The position numbers and the translations under genes are program-made. The notes beneath the pieces are model-generated. The model was not told where the DNA came from and made no database searches. It saw only the letters and a list, made by a program, of their open reading frames with translations. DNA of 52,826 nt from Ignavibacteriales bacterium (GTDB lineage Bacteria > Bacteroidota > Ignavibacteria > T3Sed10-11). This document shows, piece by piece, positions 42,706-52,671 of the stretch (positions within the stretch are counted from its first letter, which is position 1; every line of letters begins with the position of its first letter). The stretch is taken from positions 1-52,826 of the forward strand of contig PWTU01000297.1 of assembly GCA_003562775.1 (NCBI GenBank). Reading direction: 5' to 3'.

Positions 42706-43529
42706 TATCCATTGGTTTTAAAGATACGATCTATCTCATCTTGAGATGCTTTGTTATTGATTTCTTTTTGATTCTCACCGGCTTGCGATTCCCTTTGATA
42801 AGAATTCTGAACGGAATCGGCAAATTTTTGCCTGTTTTTTGAATCGAAATATGTGGCATCGGGATCAAATGATTTCTCTTTCGCGGAAAATAATTCCGGC
42901 GGAGCCATAACATTGTTTTCATCAAGAGATTGTAAAAGATTGTGAAGCCGGTTGTGAACCGATTCTACCAGTTGATTGACTGCTGCGAGCTGCTGTGCGG
43001 TAATATCCTGCACCTGCAGGGAAATAGTAATATCGTTCGCATATGCGGATAATTTTTCAACATTTCCTGTAATATTATCGACTAAACTCTCATCGGATTC
43101 ATCTGCAATAATTTGTCTAACAAAGGATTCGATTTTCTCGCCAGATTTGTCCTGATTGTTTTTGTTCAATAAATCACACAATTTCAATATTTCATCGAGC
43201 CGTTCCCGTTTGCTCTCCTTTTTTTCACTTATTTTCGTTAACAATTGAGAAAACTCACTGATAATACCGTTCATCTCTTCAATGGTGTTTAATATCTCTA
43301 TAGTCGCCACTTCCGTCGCCTCTGTTACTTTTGATAATTCGGTCGATGCGCGAGGCAAACTCGCCGAACTCTCTTCAATCGATTGATTTATTTTATCCAG
43401 CAGCGGAACAATATCCTGATAGATGTGAAATAACTCATCGAAAAAGTTGAGTATCTTCTTTCCGTACTGAAAGGTATCTCTCATTTGATCGACACGCTGT
43501 GCAATACCGTTCATAGTTTTTTCCGCCAT
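42705..43529 (-). CDS. cheZ: CheZ-like CheY-P phosphatase
   Basis: This 274-aa helical protein contains LQVQDITAQQL (residues 171-181). Asp175 and Gln179 match the catalytic D-x-x-x-Q of CheZ. It ends SQDEIDRIFKTNG, similar to the CheY-binding C-terminal peptide of CheZ. It would speed loss of phosphate from CheY. It lies between cheA and cheY. Overall similarity is otherwise low, so this is a divergent CheZ. Confidence 0.85.
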   Translation of the reverse strand: MAEKTMNGIAQRVDQMRDTFQYGKKILNFFDELFHIYQDIVPLLDKINQSIEESSASLPRASTELSKVTEATEVATIEILNTIEEMNGIISEFSQLLTKISEKKESKRERLDEILKLCDLLNKNNQDKSGEKIESFVRQIIADESDESLVDNITGNVEKLSAYANDITISLQVQDITAQQLAAVNQLVESVHNRLHNLLQSLDENNVMAPPELFSAKEKSFDPDATYFDSKNRQKFADSVQNSYQRESQAGENQKEINNKASQDEIDRIFKTNG

Positions 43530-43549
43530 GATTTCCCCGGTTTTTATGG

Positions 43550-43927
43550 TTAACTATTGTTCGTAATTTGTTCGAGTTTTTCCTTCAGTACCTGAGGAGT
43601 AAACGGTTTAACTATATAACCGTTTACTTTTGCCTGAAGCGCTTCCACTATATCCTCCTTTACACCCCGCGTTGTAACGAGGAGGATGGGAATATTTTTA
43701 TAATTATCATCAGCCCGAACGGTTTTCGTTAATTCAAGACCGTTCATATTCGGCATATTCCAATCGGTTATAATCAATTGTATATTATCCGCATAAATAT
43801 GGGCAAGAGCTTCTTTACCGTCGGCTGCTTCAAGAATGTTCGTATACCCAATAGTTTTTAATGTGTTGATGACAATTCTCCGCATCGTCGCAGAGTCATC
43901 CACGACTAATACTTTCATGTTGCTCAT
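43550..43927 (-). CDS. cheY: chemotaxis response regulator CheY (first copy)
   Basis: This single-domain 125-aa receiver has Asp55 (IITDWNMPNMNG) and LVVDDSATMRRIV, as in CheY. It is followed by cheZ and cheA. A second CheY-like gene lies just upstream, separated by a palindromic spacer. Confidence 0.93.
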   Translation of the reverse strand: MSNMKVLVVDDSATMRRIVINTLKTIGYTNILEAADGKEALAHIYADNIQLIITDWNMPNMNGLELTKTVRADDNYKNIPILLVTTRGVKEDIVEALQAKVNGYIVKPFTPQVLKEKLEQITNNS

Positions 43928-43979
43928 ATTTTCTAACCTCTTCGGTGTTTATTTTAACGCTTTCTTATTTATTTAGTTA

Positions 43980-44042
43980 GTTAATGGTTATCGGTTAATT
44001 GTAAAGTATTAGGGATCCGACAATTAACGATTAACAATTAAC
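43980..44042. repeat. palindrome of TTAATTGTTAA type (copy B)
   Basis: GTTAATGGTTATCGGTTAATTGT (43980-44002) pairs with ACAATTAACGATTAACAATTAAC (44020-44042), 20 of 23 positions, with a 17-nt loop. It shares the GGTTAATTGT core with the repeat between flgA and flgH. It fills the spacer between the two cheY genes. Confidence 0.7.
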
Positions 44043-44051
44043 TGCTTTCAC

Positions 44052-44426
44052 CTAATCTGCCCAGCTTATGTACTTTGACACTTCATATTGAATTTTTTCG
44101 AGACTAAACGGTTTTACAATATACGAGTGCACACCCAGACTTTTTCCACGCTCCTTATTTATGCTGTCCGACAACGATGTCAATATTATTATCGGCAAAT
44201 CTTTATATTCATTATTTTCCCTCAAGGATCGTATTAGTTCAAACCCGTCCATATGAGGCATATTCAAATCGGTGATCACCAGATCGACTATCTGACCGGG
44301 TAATTTTTCAAGGGCATCCATACCATCCTGTGCGGTAATAACCGTAAACCCCTGCATTGATAACGATATTGATGCGAATTTTCTGACCGTTGCCGAATCA
44401 TCTACGACAAGTATAGTTTTCCCCAT
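44052..44426 (-). CDS. CheY-like response regulator (second copy)
   Basis: This single-domain receiver of 124 aa begins MGKTILVVDDSATVRKFASI at an ATG (44426) with AAGGAG 7-8 nt upstream. Phospho-acceptor Asp53 (VITDLNMPHMDG). It lies after cheR. Its sequence differs clearly from the other CheY, so it is a paralogue with its own role, perhaps as a phosphate sink. Confidence 0.92.
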   Translation of the reverse strand: MGKTILVVDDSATVRKFASISLSMQGFTVITAQDGMDALEKLPGQIVDLVITDLNMPHMDGFELIRSLRENNEYKDLPIIILTSLSDSINKERGKSLGVHSYIVKPFSLEKIQYEVSKYISWAD

Positions 44427-44430
44427 AATG

Positions 44431-45330
44431 TTACTCCTTTTTATATGCAACAGTTTTCGGGAAATTTACCAATTTAAACGCATTCGATATGCCATGGAGC
44501 GATTCTGCATATCCGATAAATAAATATCCTCCGAAATTAAGACTATTATATAAGTCGGATATAACCTGAATTTTTGATTTCATATCGAAGTATATCAACA
44601 CATTGCAGCAGAATATGACATCGAAATTTCTCATTAATCTCAGTTTCGATTGATCGTAGAGATTGAGAATATCAAACCGGACCAGTTTTTTTACGTCGGG
44701 CTTCAAAAAAAACCGGGATTCATCCTTAATGAAATACTTCCGAAAATAATCTTGCGGCATATTCCTCACAGAATATTCCCTATAGACACCATTTTTCGCG
44801 GTCTCAATGACAGATGAACTTATATCGGTTCCGACAATATCAATTTCCAAATTCGGAAACTGCGGTTTCAATCTCTCGAGATAAATCATCGCAATAGTAT
44901 ACGCCTCTTCTCCCGATGAGCTGGCGGCGCTCCAGATTCTCAATTTACCCCGCTGATTATCCCGGCGACTTTTAACGATTTCCGGAATAATAGCTTTCTC
45001 CAGTGCCTGGAATTGAAAATTATTCCGAAAAAAGAATGTTTCATTGATCGTAATTGCATCGTATAAATATTTTATTTCCCCGTTCATTAATTCGTTTGTA
45101 TTGAGTAAACGCAAGTACGAATTATAATCGGGAATTTTTAATACCTGTAATCGTTTCCCTATCCTCCCTTCCAGCAAATATTTTTTATTATCCTGAAAAT
45201 AAATACCGGTACGCTTATAAATGAAATCCCGTAATTCCCGGAACGTTTCGTCTGATAATATTAACTGATTACTAGCTTGAAACATTGTATCCAACTTGAA
45301 AATATTAATTTCCTTCCGCCATCGATTCAT
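44431..45330 (-). CDS. cheR: chemotaxis protein methyltransferase CheR
   Basis: CheR methylates chemoreceptors. The protein has an N-terminal helical domain (FRELRDFIYKRTGIYF) and a SAM-binding domain with LRIWSAASSSGEEAYTIAM, IVGTDISSSVIETAKNGVYREYSV and VIFCCNVLIYFD. An ATG at 45285 is an alternative start that would remove the 26-bp overlap with the HEAT gene. Confidence 0.95.
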   Translation of the reverse strand: MNRWRKEINIFKLDTMFQASNQLILSDETFRELRDFIYKRTGIYFQDNKKYLLEGRIGKRLQVLKIPDYNSYLRLLNTNELMNGEIKYLYDAITINETFFFRNNFQFQALEKAIIPEIVKSRRDNQRGKLRIWSAASSSGEEAYTIAMIYLERLKPQFPNLEIDIVGTDISSSVIETAKNGVYREYSVRNMPQDYFRKYFIKDESRFFLKPDVKKLVRFDILNLYDQSKLRLMRNFDVIFCCNVLIYFDMKSKIQVISDLYNSLNFGGYLFIGYAESLHGISNAFKLVNFPKTVAYKKE

Positions 45331-46729
45331 CTACTGTCATTCCTTTTGAACGCAGTGCTGCAGCGGCCACTTCTCTCACCATTTCATCGTCATCACTTAA
45401 AAAGCGAGAAATAAATTCCGGCGTTCTTCGATCCTCTATGGCGGTCAGTAATTCGATCACATGCATTCGCAGCCATGGGTCTTGATCCTCGACTATTTTA
45501 TCGAGGAATAATACTGCTCTGTCACCGTCAAGAGTAAATAATGCGTCAACGATGGCGGCGCGGGTCGTTTCATCTGCAGTTTCCCAACACCCGGCAACGA
45601 TGGTAAAAGCTCTATTAATCAAATTTGGATCAATATCTATCGTATCACCGGAATATATTCTTTTCAAATCTCTCTGCGCCAACTTTTTCAATAATAGAAT
45701 TGCGGCGCTATTCTCAACGTGATCATCCTCCAATAACTCTATTGATAAGAGAAATGCCTGCTGACGATCCATAATAACCTGATACAGGTGATCATTTACC
45801 TTATCGGAACTACCAAGTTTTTTAATTAATGCTTTTGTAATATCATCACCTGTAAGACCTGAAAGTGCCTTTATTGCACTATGCAGCATCTCACCCGACG
45901 CCCCCTCAAGGATGGGCAATAGTGTGGCAACATCTTTATTGGTAAATTGTAAATCGTATTGTAATCTCCCGGATATCTGGATAATTGCATGTAGAATTAC
46001 CTGTTGTACATGACCGGAAGAGTCCGGTAAAAGCTTGTATAAATAATTCAGTGCGCTCTTGTTTCCAATTTTTCCAAGCGCCTCGATGATAGTATACTCA
46101 AGGATACTATCGCCGGGCGGCCGGGATAATTGCTTTTTTAACTGTCCGAGGCAAAAGCGTGCTGCACTGCAGTCGCCAATTTTTCCTATTGCTTCAGTAA
46201 CCGCGGGTCGAACGAGTTCATCGTGTTCGTATATAGAAATGAGTTCCTTGAGAGGATATGGATCGCCGATATTTCCTAATGCCTCTATGACTGATAAACG
46301 AACATTCATATCGGAATCGCGCAACAGATGAGTAAGAGATTCTACAGCATATGTCGAGCCGATTTCACCCAGAATATCAATTGCGAATTTCCTGACGTCC
46401 GGGCTTATGTCTTGCGAAAATGGAAGCAAAGCGGAGACCGCATCGTCGCCTATATTCATCAATAATTCGGCAACGAGATTGCGTGTGGTAATATTTTCAT
46501 CTCCGATATATTCCACAACGGCGCGGGCTACTTTTTCTCCGCCTATGGTACATAATGAACGAAACGCAGCATCGCGCACACCTTTCTTTTCGTCCTGCAA
46601 ACCAATCGCAAGCGCTGCAATTACCGTGAGCGTATCATACCCGGAAAGGTCTTCTGCTGCCAGTCTTCTTACGTCCGGATCATCATCGATCAATAACGCG
46701 TTCACTAATTTTTTCAACTCTATATTCAT
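45305..46729 (-). CDS. HEAT-repeat protein of chemotaxis cluster
   Basis: This 474-aa protein consists of HEAT/PBS-lyase-type repeats of about 30 residues, with units such as VRKFAIDILGEIGS, VRLSVIEALGNIGD and VRPAVTEAIGKIGD. Such solenoids are protein-binding scaffolds. It lies between fapA and cheR, so it may be part of motor or chemotaxis signalling. A specific role cannot be read. Confidence 0.85.
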   Translation of the reverse strand: MNIELKKLVNALLIDDDPDVRRLAAEDLSGYDTLTVIAALAIGLQDEKKGVRDAAFRSLCTIGGEKVARAVVEYIGDENITTRNLVAELLMNIGDDAVSALLPFSQDISPDVRKFAIDILGEIGSTYAVESLTHLLRDSDMNVRLSVIEALGNIGDPYPLKELISIYEHDELVRPAVTEAIGKIGDCSAARFCLGQLKKQLSRPPGDSILEYTIIEALGKIGNKSALNYLYKLLPDSSGHVQQVILHAIIQISGRLQYDLQFTNKDVATLLPILEGASGEMLHSAIKALSGLTGDDITKALIKKLGSSDKVNDHLYQVIMDRQQAFLLSIELLEDDHVENSAAILLLKKLAQRDLKRIYSGDTIDIDPNLINRAFTIVAGCWETADETTRAAIVDALFTLDGDRAVLFLDKIVEDQDPWLRMHVIELLTAIEDRRTPEFISRFLSDDDEMVREVAAAALRSKGMTVDESMAEGN

Positions 46730-46760
46730 TTAAAAACTATCTGTCATTTGCGATTACATT

Positions 46761-48155
46761 CTATTCAAGCGCCCGTATTTCGATACAGCCGTTTCTTTCA
46801 AGAAACTCAGCCCCTTCAATCTCAGTTTGAACAATTTTTGCAACACCATTTATATTGACAACGACATTTTCATGCACACGCTCCTTAACCTTTACCCGTA
46901 CATCACGTCTATGTTCTAATCGATTCTGCAACGATTTTTTCTCTTCATTTAGTGCTTCGATATTTTGAGGCAACAAATTTTTTACTGATCTCAACTTTCT
47001 CAATCTCTCTTCCTGATCGTCGGGTAATGATCCGGCTTCAATTTTCCTGTTTACCAATTGATACACGACTTTGTCTATTTCTTCAATTTGCTTATGTAAT
47101 AGTTTTATTTCGCCGTTAACTTTTTCAAGACTTTCGAGAATTCCACTGTGAATTCCTGCCCGTACCTTTCCCTGCGAGGCTTCTCCACATCCTAAATTCT
47201 TTATTACAATATCTCGTTCAGCTTCGAGCAGCCCGCCCGTCAACGTAGCATCCGGGGCGATAATATTACCGCTGGTTCTTAATCGACCGCCGACAATCTC
47301 TCTTTTAACTTCTATATCTCCTTTTGCAATTATTTGTTGATGCCATACATGCGTGAGTTTCACCGTTCCCTCCGATTGTATTCTGCCTTCCCCTTTACCG
47401 ATAAATCCGCCTTCTACAATAACCGCTTCGCCGACATCAATATAAGCATCACGTATGGAGCCCTTGACGACAAGCATTTTTCCTATCCTCATTCTTACAC
47501 CCGGATTAATGTCACCATTGATAACCACCGAACCGACAAAATCGAGCATGCCCATTTGTGAATCGTAGTTTCCCTGAACAACCAATTCCGGTTGTACTTC
47601 GACATATCCGCCTTTATGTATTATCAAATTACCGTCTTCGGCTGCAACAATGCGATCGTTTGATTCATCTGCGTATGTCGTGTTCTTTCCGGTATGGATG
47701 ACTGCGGGTTTACCCCGCCCGGGAACAATTGTTTCTCCCCGAACCGTCGTTCCGGATTGTCCCTCTTCAGGCGGATAAATAACGGCGATTGTTTCTCCCT
47801 TGCGGACATTTCTAACGGGATATCTTTTCTCTTCTTTTTCATCGCTTTGTTTTTGTTTTTCATAGAAGTATTCTACGCGACCATTTTTCCCATCGACCGC
47901 GGGATTACCTTCTGCAATTAATATTTTATCACCAGGCGATATTGAAGACAATTCCTTTTGCAACACATCCTCTTTTATGCCGAAAATAATTCCTTGATTT
48001 TTTAACATCTGCAAAATGGAATCCGAATTCATATCAAATTGGGTAATGTCTTCATTAAAGACTATATATGCCTGAAGGTTTTCATTGGCGTAAGTAATAC
48101 TTACTAATTCCTCTACAGATTTTTCAATAATGCTCATGATATACTCGTTTCTCAT
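46761..48155 (-). CDS. fapA: FapA / DUF342 family protein
   Basis: This 464-aa protein has the DUF342/FapA core: VVINGDINPGVRMRIGKMLVVKGSIRDAYIDVGEAVIVEGGFIGKGEGRI, a beta-helix-like repeat, followed by a coiled coil (about 340-410) and a small C-terminal domain. FapA-type proteins occur in flagellar and chemotaxis clusters of several phyla. It overlaps the gene before it as ATGA. An ATG at 48137 is an alternative start. Confidence 0.88.
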   Translation of the reverse strand: MRNEYIMSIIEKSVEELVSITYANENLQAYIVFNEDITQFDMNSDSILQMLKNQGIIFGIKEDVLQKELSSISPGDKILIAEGNPAVDGKNGRVEYFYEKQKQSDEKEEKRYPVRNVRKGETIAVIYPPEEGQSGTTVRGETIVPGRGKPAVIHTGKNTTYADESNDRIVAAEDGNLIIHKGGYVEVQPELVVQGNYDSQMGMLDFVGSVVINGDINPGVRMRIGKMLVVKGSIRDAYIDVGEAVIVEGGFIGKGEGRIQSEGTVKLTHVWHQQIIAKGDIEVKREIVGGRLRTSGNIIAPDATLTGGLLEAERDIVIKNLGCGEASQGKVRAGIHSGILESLEKVNGEIKLLHKQIEEIDKVVYQLVNRKIEAGSLPDDQEERLRKLRSVKNLLPQNIEALNEEKKSLQNRLEHRRDVRVKVKERVHENVVVNINGVAKIVQTEIEGAEFLERNGCIEIRALE

Positions 48156-49420
48156 TCAGTCTTTCTTTTCACAACCACTCCCACTCCGATTAACTCTTTT
48201 TTGTTAAACTGAATGGGGACCATTATATTCCATTTTAATTCTTCATTTTCATATGGATTTATTCGTACACGTATTTCTGAGTCATCAAAGGCAACATCAT
48301 ACCGTTCAAGTAGATTTTTTATACCTCCACCGATAGCATGCAAACCATCTCCGAATGCTTCCAGAGCATCCTGATCAATTGTACATGCTCGCTTGAGAAT
48401 TTTCTCGGCCACAGCCAGCATATTTTTGCTCGATCCGAATAACGCTACTGCAATTGCATTATTCCCGTCATTCTCATACATCTCCCCGACAACGTACACA
48501 TCGCAGGGGAACAAACTATCCTGGCAATCCTCGATAGCCAATAACTCTTCCTCACTAAATACATCCATAGTCTGTGTTAACAAATTAACAAGAGTCTCTC
48601 TTATTTGCTCCGATGCTATACTAAACACAGTTGTTATGACGTTATCCTCTTTTAATACGGTTTTTGAAAATGTTGATAAAAAATCGCCGATATTATATGA
48701 TTGCTTTAATATACCGTTATAATATTCTTTTTCAGGCACATCTGAACCCGCGTTTTCTTCTGATATAAGATAAATTCCGGTTTCATTATCTTTATTAAGA
48801 TCGCGAATTTTCCGGGCAAGTAATTGTTCATTTAATAATGGTAATCCTTCACCGACACAAATTATAGAAGGTTTATTTTCCAGATATTTTCCCATGCCAT
48901 CGGCGCCGTTTTTTCCTTCTATAATATCATAACGTTTTGAAAACAGCGCCCTGAACCATTCTCTAAATTTTTCCTCTTTATGAATGAGCAAAAGCTTTTC
49001 ATTCACGTTTTGAGAATTCTCCTTGCTGTGATCCTCGAAATGTCGGCCATGTGACAGATTGGTCACTATTCTCTCCAATCTATCACAAGCCAATTCAGCA
49101 GATATGGGTTTCACAAGATAATCGGTCACCCCGAGCTTGATTAATTCAACAACCGATTCTTTTTCATTCGTAGCAGATAACATAATCACAGGTATTGAAA
49201 CATAATTTTGATCCTTGCGAATTATTTCAAGAAATTCCTTCCCGTCCATCACCGGCATCATCACATCGAGCATAATCAAATCGGGTTTTTCTTCTTGTAA
49301 AACGGATAAACCTTCCAGTCCGTTTTTTGCCTCAAAAACGGTACAATTGAATTGTTTCCGTAGTAAACGATTCAAAAATAATCTCTGCGTTTTATCATCA
49401 TCTATTATGAGCACTTTCAT
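48152..49420 (-). CDS. REC protein with degenerate second REC and CheX/CheC-like C-terminus
   Basis: This 422-aa protein has an intact receiver domain (1-125, Asp52, LIMLDVMMPVMDG), a middle region (about 138-235) that looks like a receiver without acceptor Asp, and a C-terminal region (about 255-420). ALEAFGDGLHAIGGGIKNLLERYDVAF there resembles the CheC/CheX helix, but the catalytic E-x-x-N is not kept. It overlaps the hybrid kinase gene by 23 bp, which suggests it is its partner. Confidence 0.75.
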   Translation of the reverse strand: MKVLIIDDDKTQRLFLNRLLRKQFNCTVFEAKNGLEGLSVLQEEKPDLIMLDVMMPVMDGKEFLEIIRKDQNYVSIPVIMLSATNEKESVVELIKLGVTDYLVKPISAELACDRLERIVTNLSHGRHFEDHSKENSQNVNEKLLLIHKEEKFREWFRALFSKRYDIIEGKNGADGMGKYLENKPSIICVGEGLPLLNEQLLARKIRDLNKDNETGIYLISEENAGSDVPEKEYYNGILKQSYNIGDFLSTFSKTVLKEDNVITTVFSIASEQIRETLVNLLTQTMDVFSEEELLAIEDCQDSLFPCDVYVVGEMYENDGNNAIAVALFGSSKNMLAVAEKILKRACTIDQDALEAFGDGLHAIGGGIKNLLERYDVAFDDSEIRVRINPYENEELKWNIMVPIQFNKKELIGVGVVVKRKTE

Positions 49421-52400
49421 CGATTACTATTCCTTTAGTCATATACTTCGATTCAAGTATATTCCGGACTTTTTTAAATTCACGCTCCAACATTTGAAAT
49501 AATTCTACAGCACCCGCTATCTTCCCGGCCTTTCCAAGATTTTCGATATCCGAACATATATTTGCCATAGTAATTATACCGAGGTTGGAACAGCTTCCCT
49601 TGAGGAAATGACCTATTTCGCGCAATTTTTTGGAATCCCCGGATTTGATACTCTCCTTCAATTCATTCATTTTCCGGTGTGAATCCTTAATAAATGTTTG
49701 GATCATCTCACCAAAGAGATCATGATCATCATCCTCACTCAACTCGCGTATTTCTTCCAATCGCCTTCTATCAATAACAAGGTTGTCATTATTTCTATCT
49801 TTCCCGATTTGTTTACGCCCCTCACCGCTCTGCTTCCACTTTTCAATAATATTCTCAAGAACATCGATTCGTACGGGTTTGGCAATATAATCATTCATAC
49901 CGGTCGCAATGCATTTTTCTCTGTCACCTTGCAGGGCATTTGCCGTCATTGCAACGATCAACGCTCTGTCGTACTTTTTCTCTTTTTCTCTTTGCCTTAT
50001 TTCGGAAGTTGCCTCAAACCCATCCATTTCCGGCATGTGACAATCCATTAGTATCATATCGTATTTAATGTATTTTAAAATATCGATGGCTTCCTTTCCG
50101 TTGCATGCAATATCCGGCCGGTGCCCGAGTTTTCGAATCATGAGCGCCGCGACTTTTTGGTTGTTGGGATTATCTTCGACAACAAGAATACGCATTCTGT
50201 CCTTTTTCAACTTTCGTTTGTTTGCAAAGGTCTGAATGGTTTTACTTCCCTGAAATTCTTTTAACTGCAGTGATTTCCCCAACACTACCGTAATGCAATT
50301 ATACAACTCCGACTGACGGACCGGCTTTGTGAGGGATTTTTCGATACCCGCTTGCTTTATATTCTCTATCATTTGATGGCCGATAGACGTAAGCATAATA
50401 ATTCGTACATCGGGGAACTCCCCATTCGCTTTAATCAGTCTGGCAAGCTGTATTCCATCCATTTCCGGCATTTGCATATCAAGAATTATTAAATCATAGG
50501 GATCGTTCTCCTCAACTGCTTGCCGTAAAAATTGCAGTGCTTCAGTAGCATTCTTTGCCTTCGTATTGCGCATACCCCATGAAGTAACCTGATAATGAAT
50601 TATTTCGCGATTTGTTTCATTGTCGTCGACAGTAAGTACACGTAGTCCATCAAGTTCTTCGAGAGGGATTAGCTCCGGTTCCGGTTTTTTCCTCTGTATT
50701 TCGAACTCTGCACTAAACCAAAATGTGCTTCCCTTTCCGGGTTCACTCTCTACTCCAATTTTTCCATTCATCATTTCGACCAACTGTTTTGCAATCACAA
50801 GACCAAGCCCTGTTCCCCCGTATTTTCGGGTTGAAGATCCATCTGCCTGAGTGAACGGTTGGAATAATTTTTGCCGGTTCTCTTCGGAGATACCGATACC
50901 GGTATCGTTGACCGTGAATAACAACCTCACTTTTGAATCGGTCTCTCTTTCAACGCTTACCCGTACAATTACTTCTCCTTCTTCGGTAAATTTGACGGCA
51001 TTTCCCACGAGATTCGTTAATATTTGATGCAACCGGCCCACATCACCTTTTACCCTTGTCGGCACCTCTGCATAAACAAGGCATCCGACTTCTATACCTT
51101 TCTCAAATGCTTTATGTGCAAGCAATTCCAATGCTTCTTCAACAACTAACCGGACATCGAATTCTTCGCACTCGAGTGATAACTTCCCGGCTTCGATTTT
51201 TGAAAAATCAAGAATATTATTCACGATAGTCAGAAGCGATTCACTCGATTTATGAATAATATCTATATATTCATTTTGCTCAGGTGTACATTGGGTATCG
51301 TTGAGCATTCCTGTCATACCGATGATACCGTTGAGCGGCGTTCTGATCTCGTGACTCATATTTGCAACGAATTCCGATTTCAACCGGGATGCTTCCAGCG
51401 CCGATTCGCGTGCCTGGACGAGTTCTATTGTTTGGGCATTAAGTTTTTTTGCCTGTTTCTCTGCTTTATTTTTTGCACTCTTCAGTTCTCTCATATATTC
51501 TTTTAACCGCTTCTCCGATTCCTTTTTATCCGTCACATTTCTCAGAATTCCCCGATACGAAATAATAGTACCGTCATCATCCCGCTCCACGGTCGCAGTT
51601 ATCTGCACGATGATTTTATTTCCATCCTTCATTTTTAATGCGACTTCTAAATCTTTAACATACCCGGCGCTTTCAAGCTGCTGTTTTAACTTTTTCCGCT
51701 CTTCGGGATTCACATACAGATCTTTTACAATATCGCTCTTGAGCAGCTCTTTTTTTGAATCATAACCGAAAAGCTCAACTCCCGCTTGATTAATATCCAC
51801 CATTTTCCCATCAGGCGTACTGATATAGATTGCATCTTTGGAATCTTCAAATAACGACCTGAACTTCTCCTCACTTTTCCTCAGTTGCGCTTCAGCTCGT
51901 TTACTATTTGTAATATCCCGAAAACTCCATACCCTTCCGACGATTTCATCACCAAGCCGTTGAGGTTTTGAAAATCGTTCAAATACTCTACCGTCTTTGA
52001 ACTCAATAAGATCAAAGCTCTCTGATTCACCATTTTTGTATAATTCCTCTATTTTTTCCAGGAATTGATCCGGGTTTTGAAGCTGCGATATCACATAACC
52101 GAGTAACTTTCTATCATCTCTCGTTTCAACCACTTCATCGGGGATATTCCATAACTCCCTAAATTTCTTATTATAACTTACCACTTTCCCTTCGACGTCA
52201 ACAACAAGAATTCCGTCAGCGGTCGATTCAAGAATAGTCCGGTACAATGACAGGGAGCGCTCACGTTCTTTCTCAGATTGATACCGTGCAAGTTCAATGG
52301 TCGTAAATAGTTCTTTTTCATCATAAGGATTCTTAATGAATCTCCACACATCGTTCACTTCTCCTGATTGAAAATTATCATATCCTTCTTCGCCCTGAAT

Positions 52401-52643
52401 ATATATTACGGGAATCCCATAGTTATCTTCTATCTGCTTACCCATCAACCGGAGAGAGCCATTCAGTGTCAGATCGGGCGCCACCAGCACCGCATCCGGA
52501 CGGCGATTGCGTATCAACTCCAATATCTCTCGTTCATCATCCGAAGTACCGGCGAAGGTATATCCGAGTTCCATAAGAATGGGTTTTATGCTATCTGAGG
52601 CATCTTCTTTGTGACCGATAATAAATATTTTTGCACGGGACAT
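49398..52643 (-). CDS. hybrid histidine kinase (PAS-PAS-HK-REC-REC-HPT)
   Basis: This 1081-aa protein has, in order: an N-terminal receiver-like domain (1-120) lacking the phospho-acceptor Asp (VLVAPDL), PAS (about 130-245), PAS (about 255-375), coiled coil, HisKA with His431 (SHEIRTPLNG), HATPase_c, two receiver domains (LIILDMQMPEMDG and MILMDCHMPEMDG) and an HPT domain with His1012 (GHFLKGSCSNLG). This is a complete phosphorelay in one chain. No membrane helix is visible. A paralogue begins upstream. Confidence 0.93.
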   Translation of the reverse strand: MSRAKIFIIGHKEDASDSIKPILMELGYTFAGTSDDEREILELIRNRRPDAVLVAPDLTLNGSLRLMGKQIEDNYGIPVIYIQGEEGYDNFQSGEVNDVWRFIKNPYDEKELFTTIELARYQSEKERERSLSLYRTILESTADGILVVDVEGKVVSYNKKFRELWNIPDEVVETRDDRKLLGYVISQLQNPDQFLEKIEELYKNGESESFDLIEFKDGRVFERFSKPQRLGDEIVGRVWSFRDITNSKRAEAQLRKSEEKFRSLFEDSKDAIYISTPDGKMVDINQAGVELFGYDSKKELLKSDIVKDLYVNPEERKKLKQQLESAGYVKDLEVALKMKDGNKIIVQITATVERDDDGTIISYRGILRNVTDKKESEKRLKEYMRELKSAKNKAEKQAKKLNAQTIELVQARESALEASRLKSEFVANMSHEIRTPLNGIIGMTGMLNDTQCTPEQNEYIDIIHKSSESLLTIVNNILDFSKIEAGKLSLECEEFDVRLVVEEALELLAHKAFEKGIEVGCLVYAEVPTRVKGDVGRLHQILTNLVGNAVKFTEEGEVIVRVSVERETDSKVRLLFTVNDTGIGISEENRQKLFQPFTQADGSSTRKYGGTGLGLVIAKQLVEMMNGKIGVESEPGKGSTFWFSAEFEIQRKKPEPELIPLEELDGLRVLTVDDNETNREIIHYQVTSWGMRNTKAKNATEALQFLRQAVEENDPYDLIILDMQMPEMDGIQLARLIKANGEFPDVRIIMLTSIGHQMIENIKQAGIEKSLTKPVRQSELYNCITVVLGKSLQLKEFQGSKTIQTFANKRKLKKDRMRILVVEDNPNNQKVAALMIRKLGHRPDIACNGKEAIDILKYIKYDMILMDCHMPEMDGFEATSEIRQREKEKKYDRALIVAMTANALQGDREKCIATGMNDYIAKPVRIDVLENIIEKWKQSGEGRKQIGKDRNNDNLVIDRRRLEEIRELSEDDDHDLFGEMIQTFIKDSHRKMNELKESIKSGDSKKLREIGHFLKGSCSNLGIITMANICSDIENLGKAGKIAGAVELFQMLEREFKKVRNILESKYMTKGIVIDESAHNR

Positions 52644-52671
52644 AATATTTCCGGAATTATATCACTTGTAT

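Noticed and set aside
43930-44050. sigma-28 promoter before cheY
   Set aside because: CCGATAA is present on the minus strand, but no TAAA lies at the required spacing upstream.
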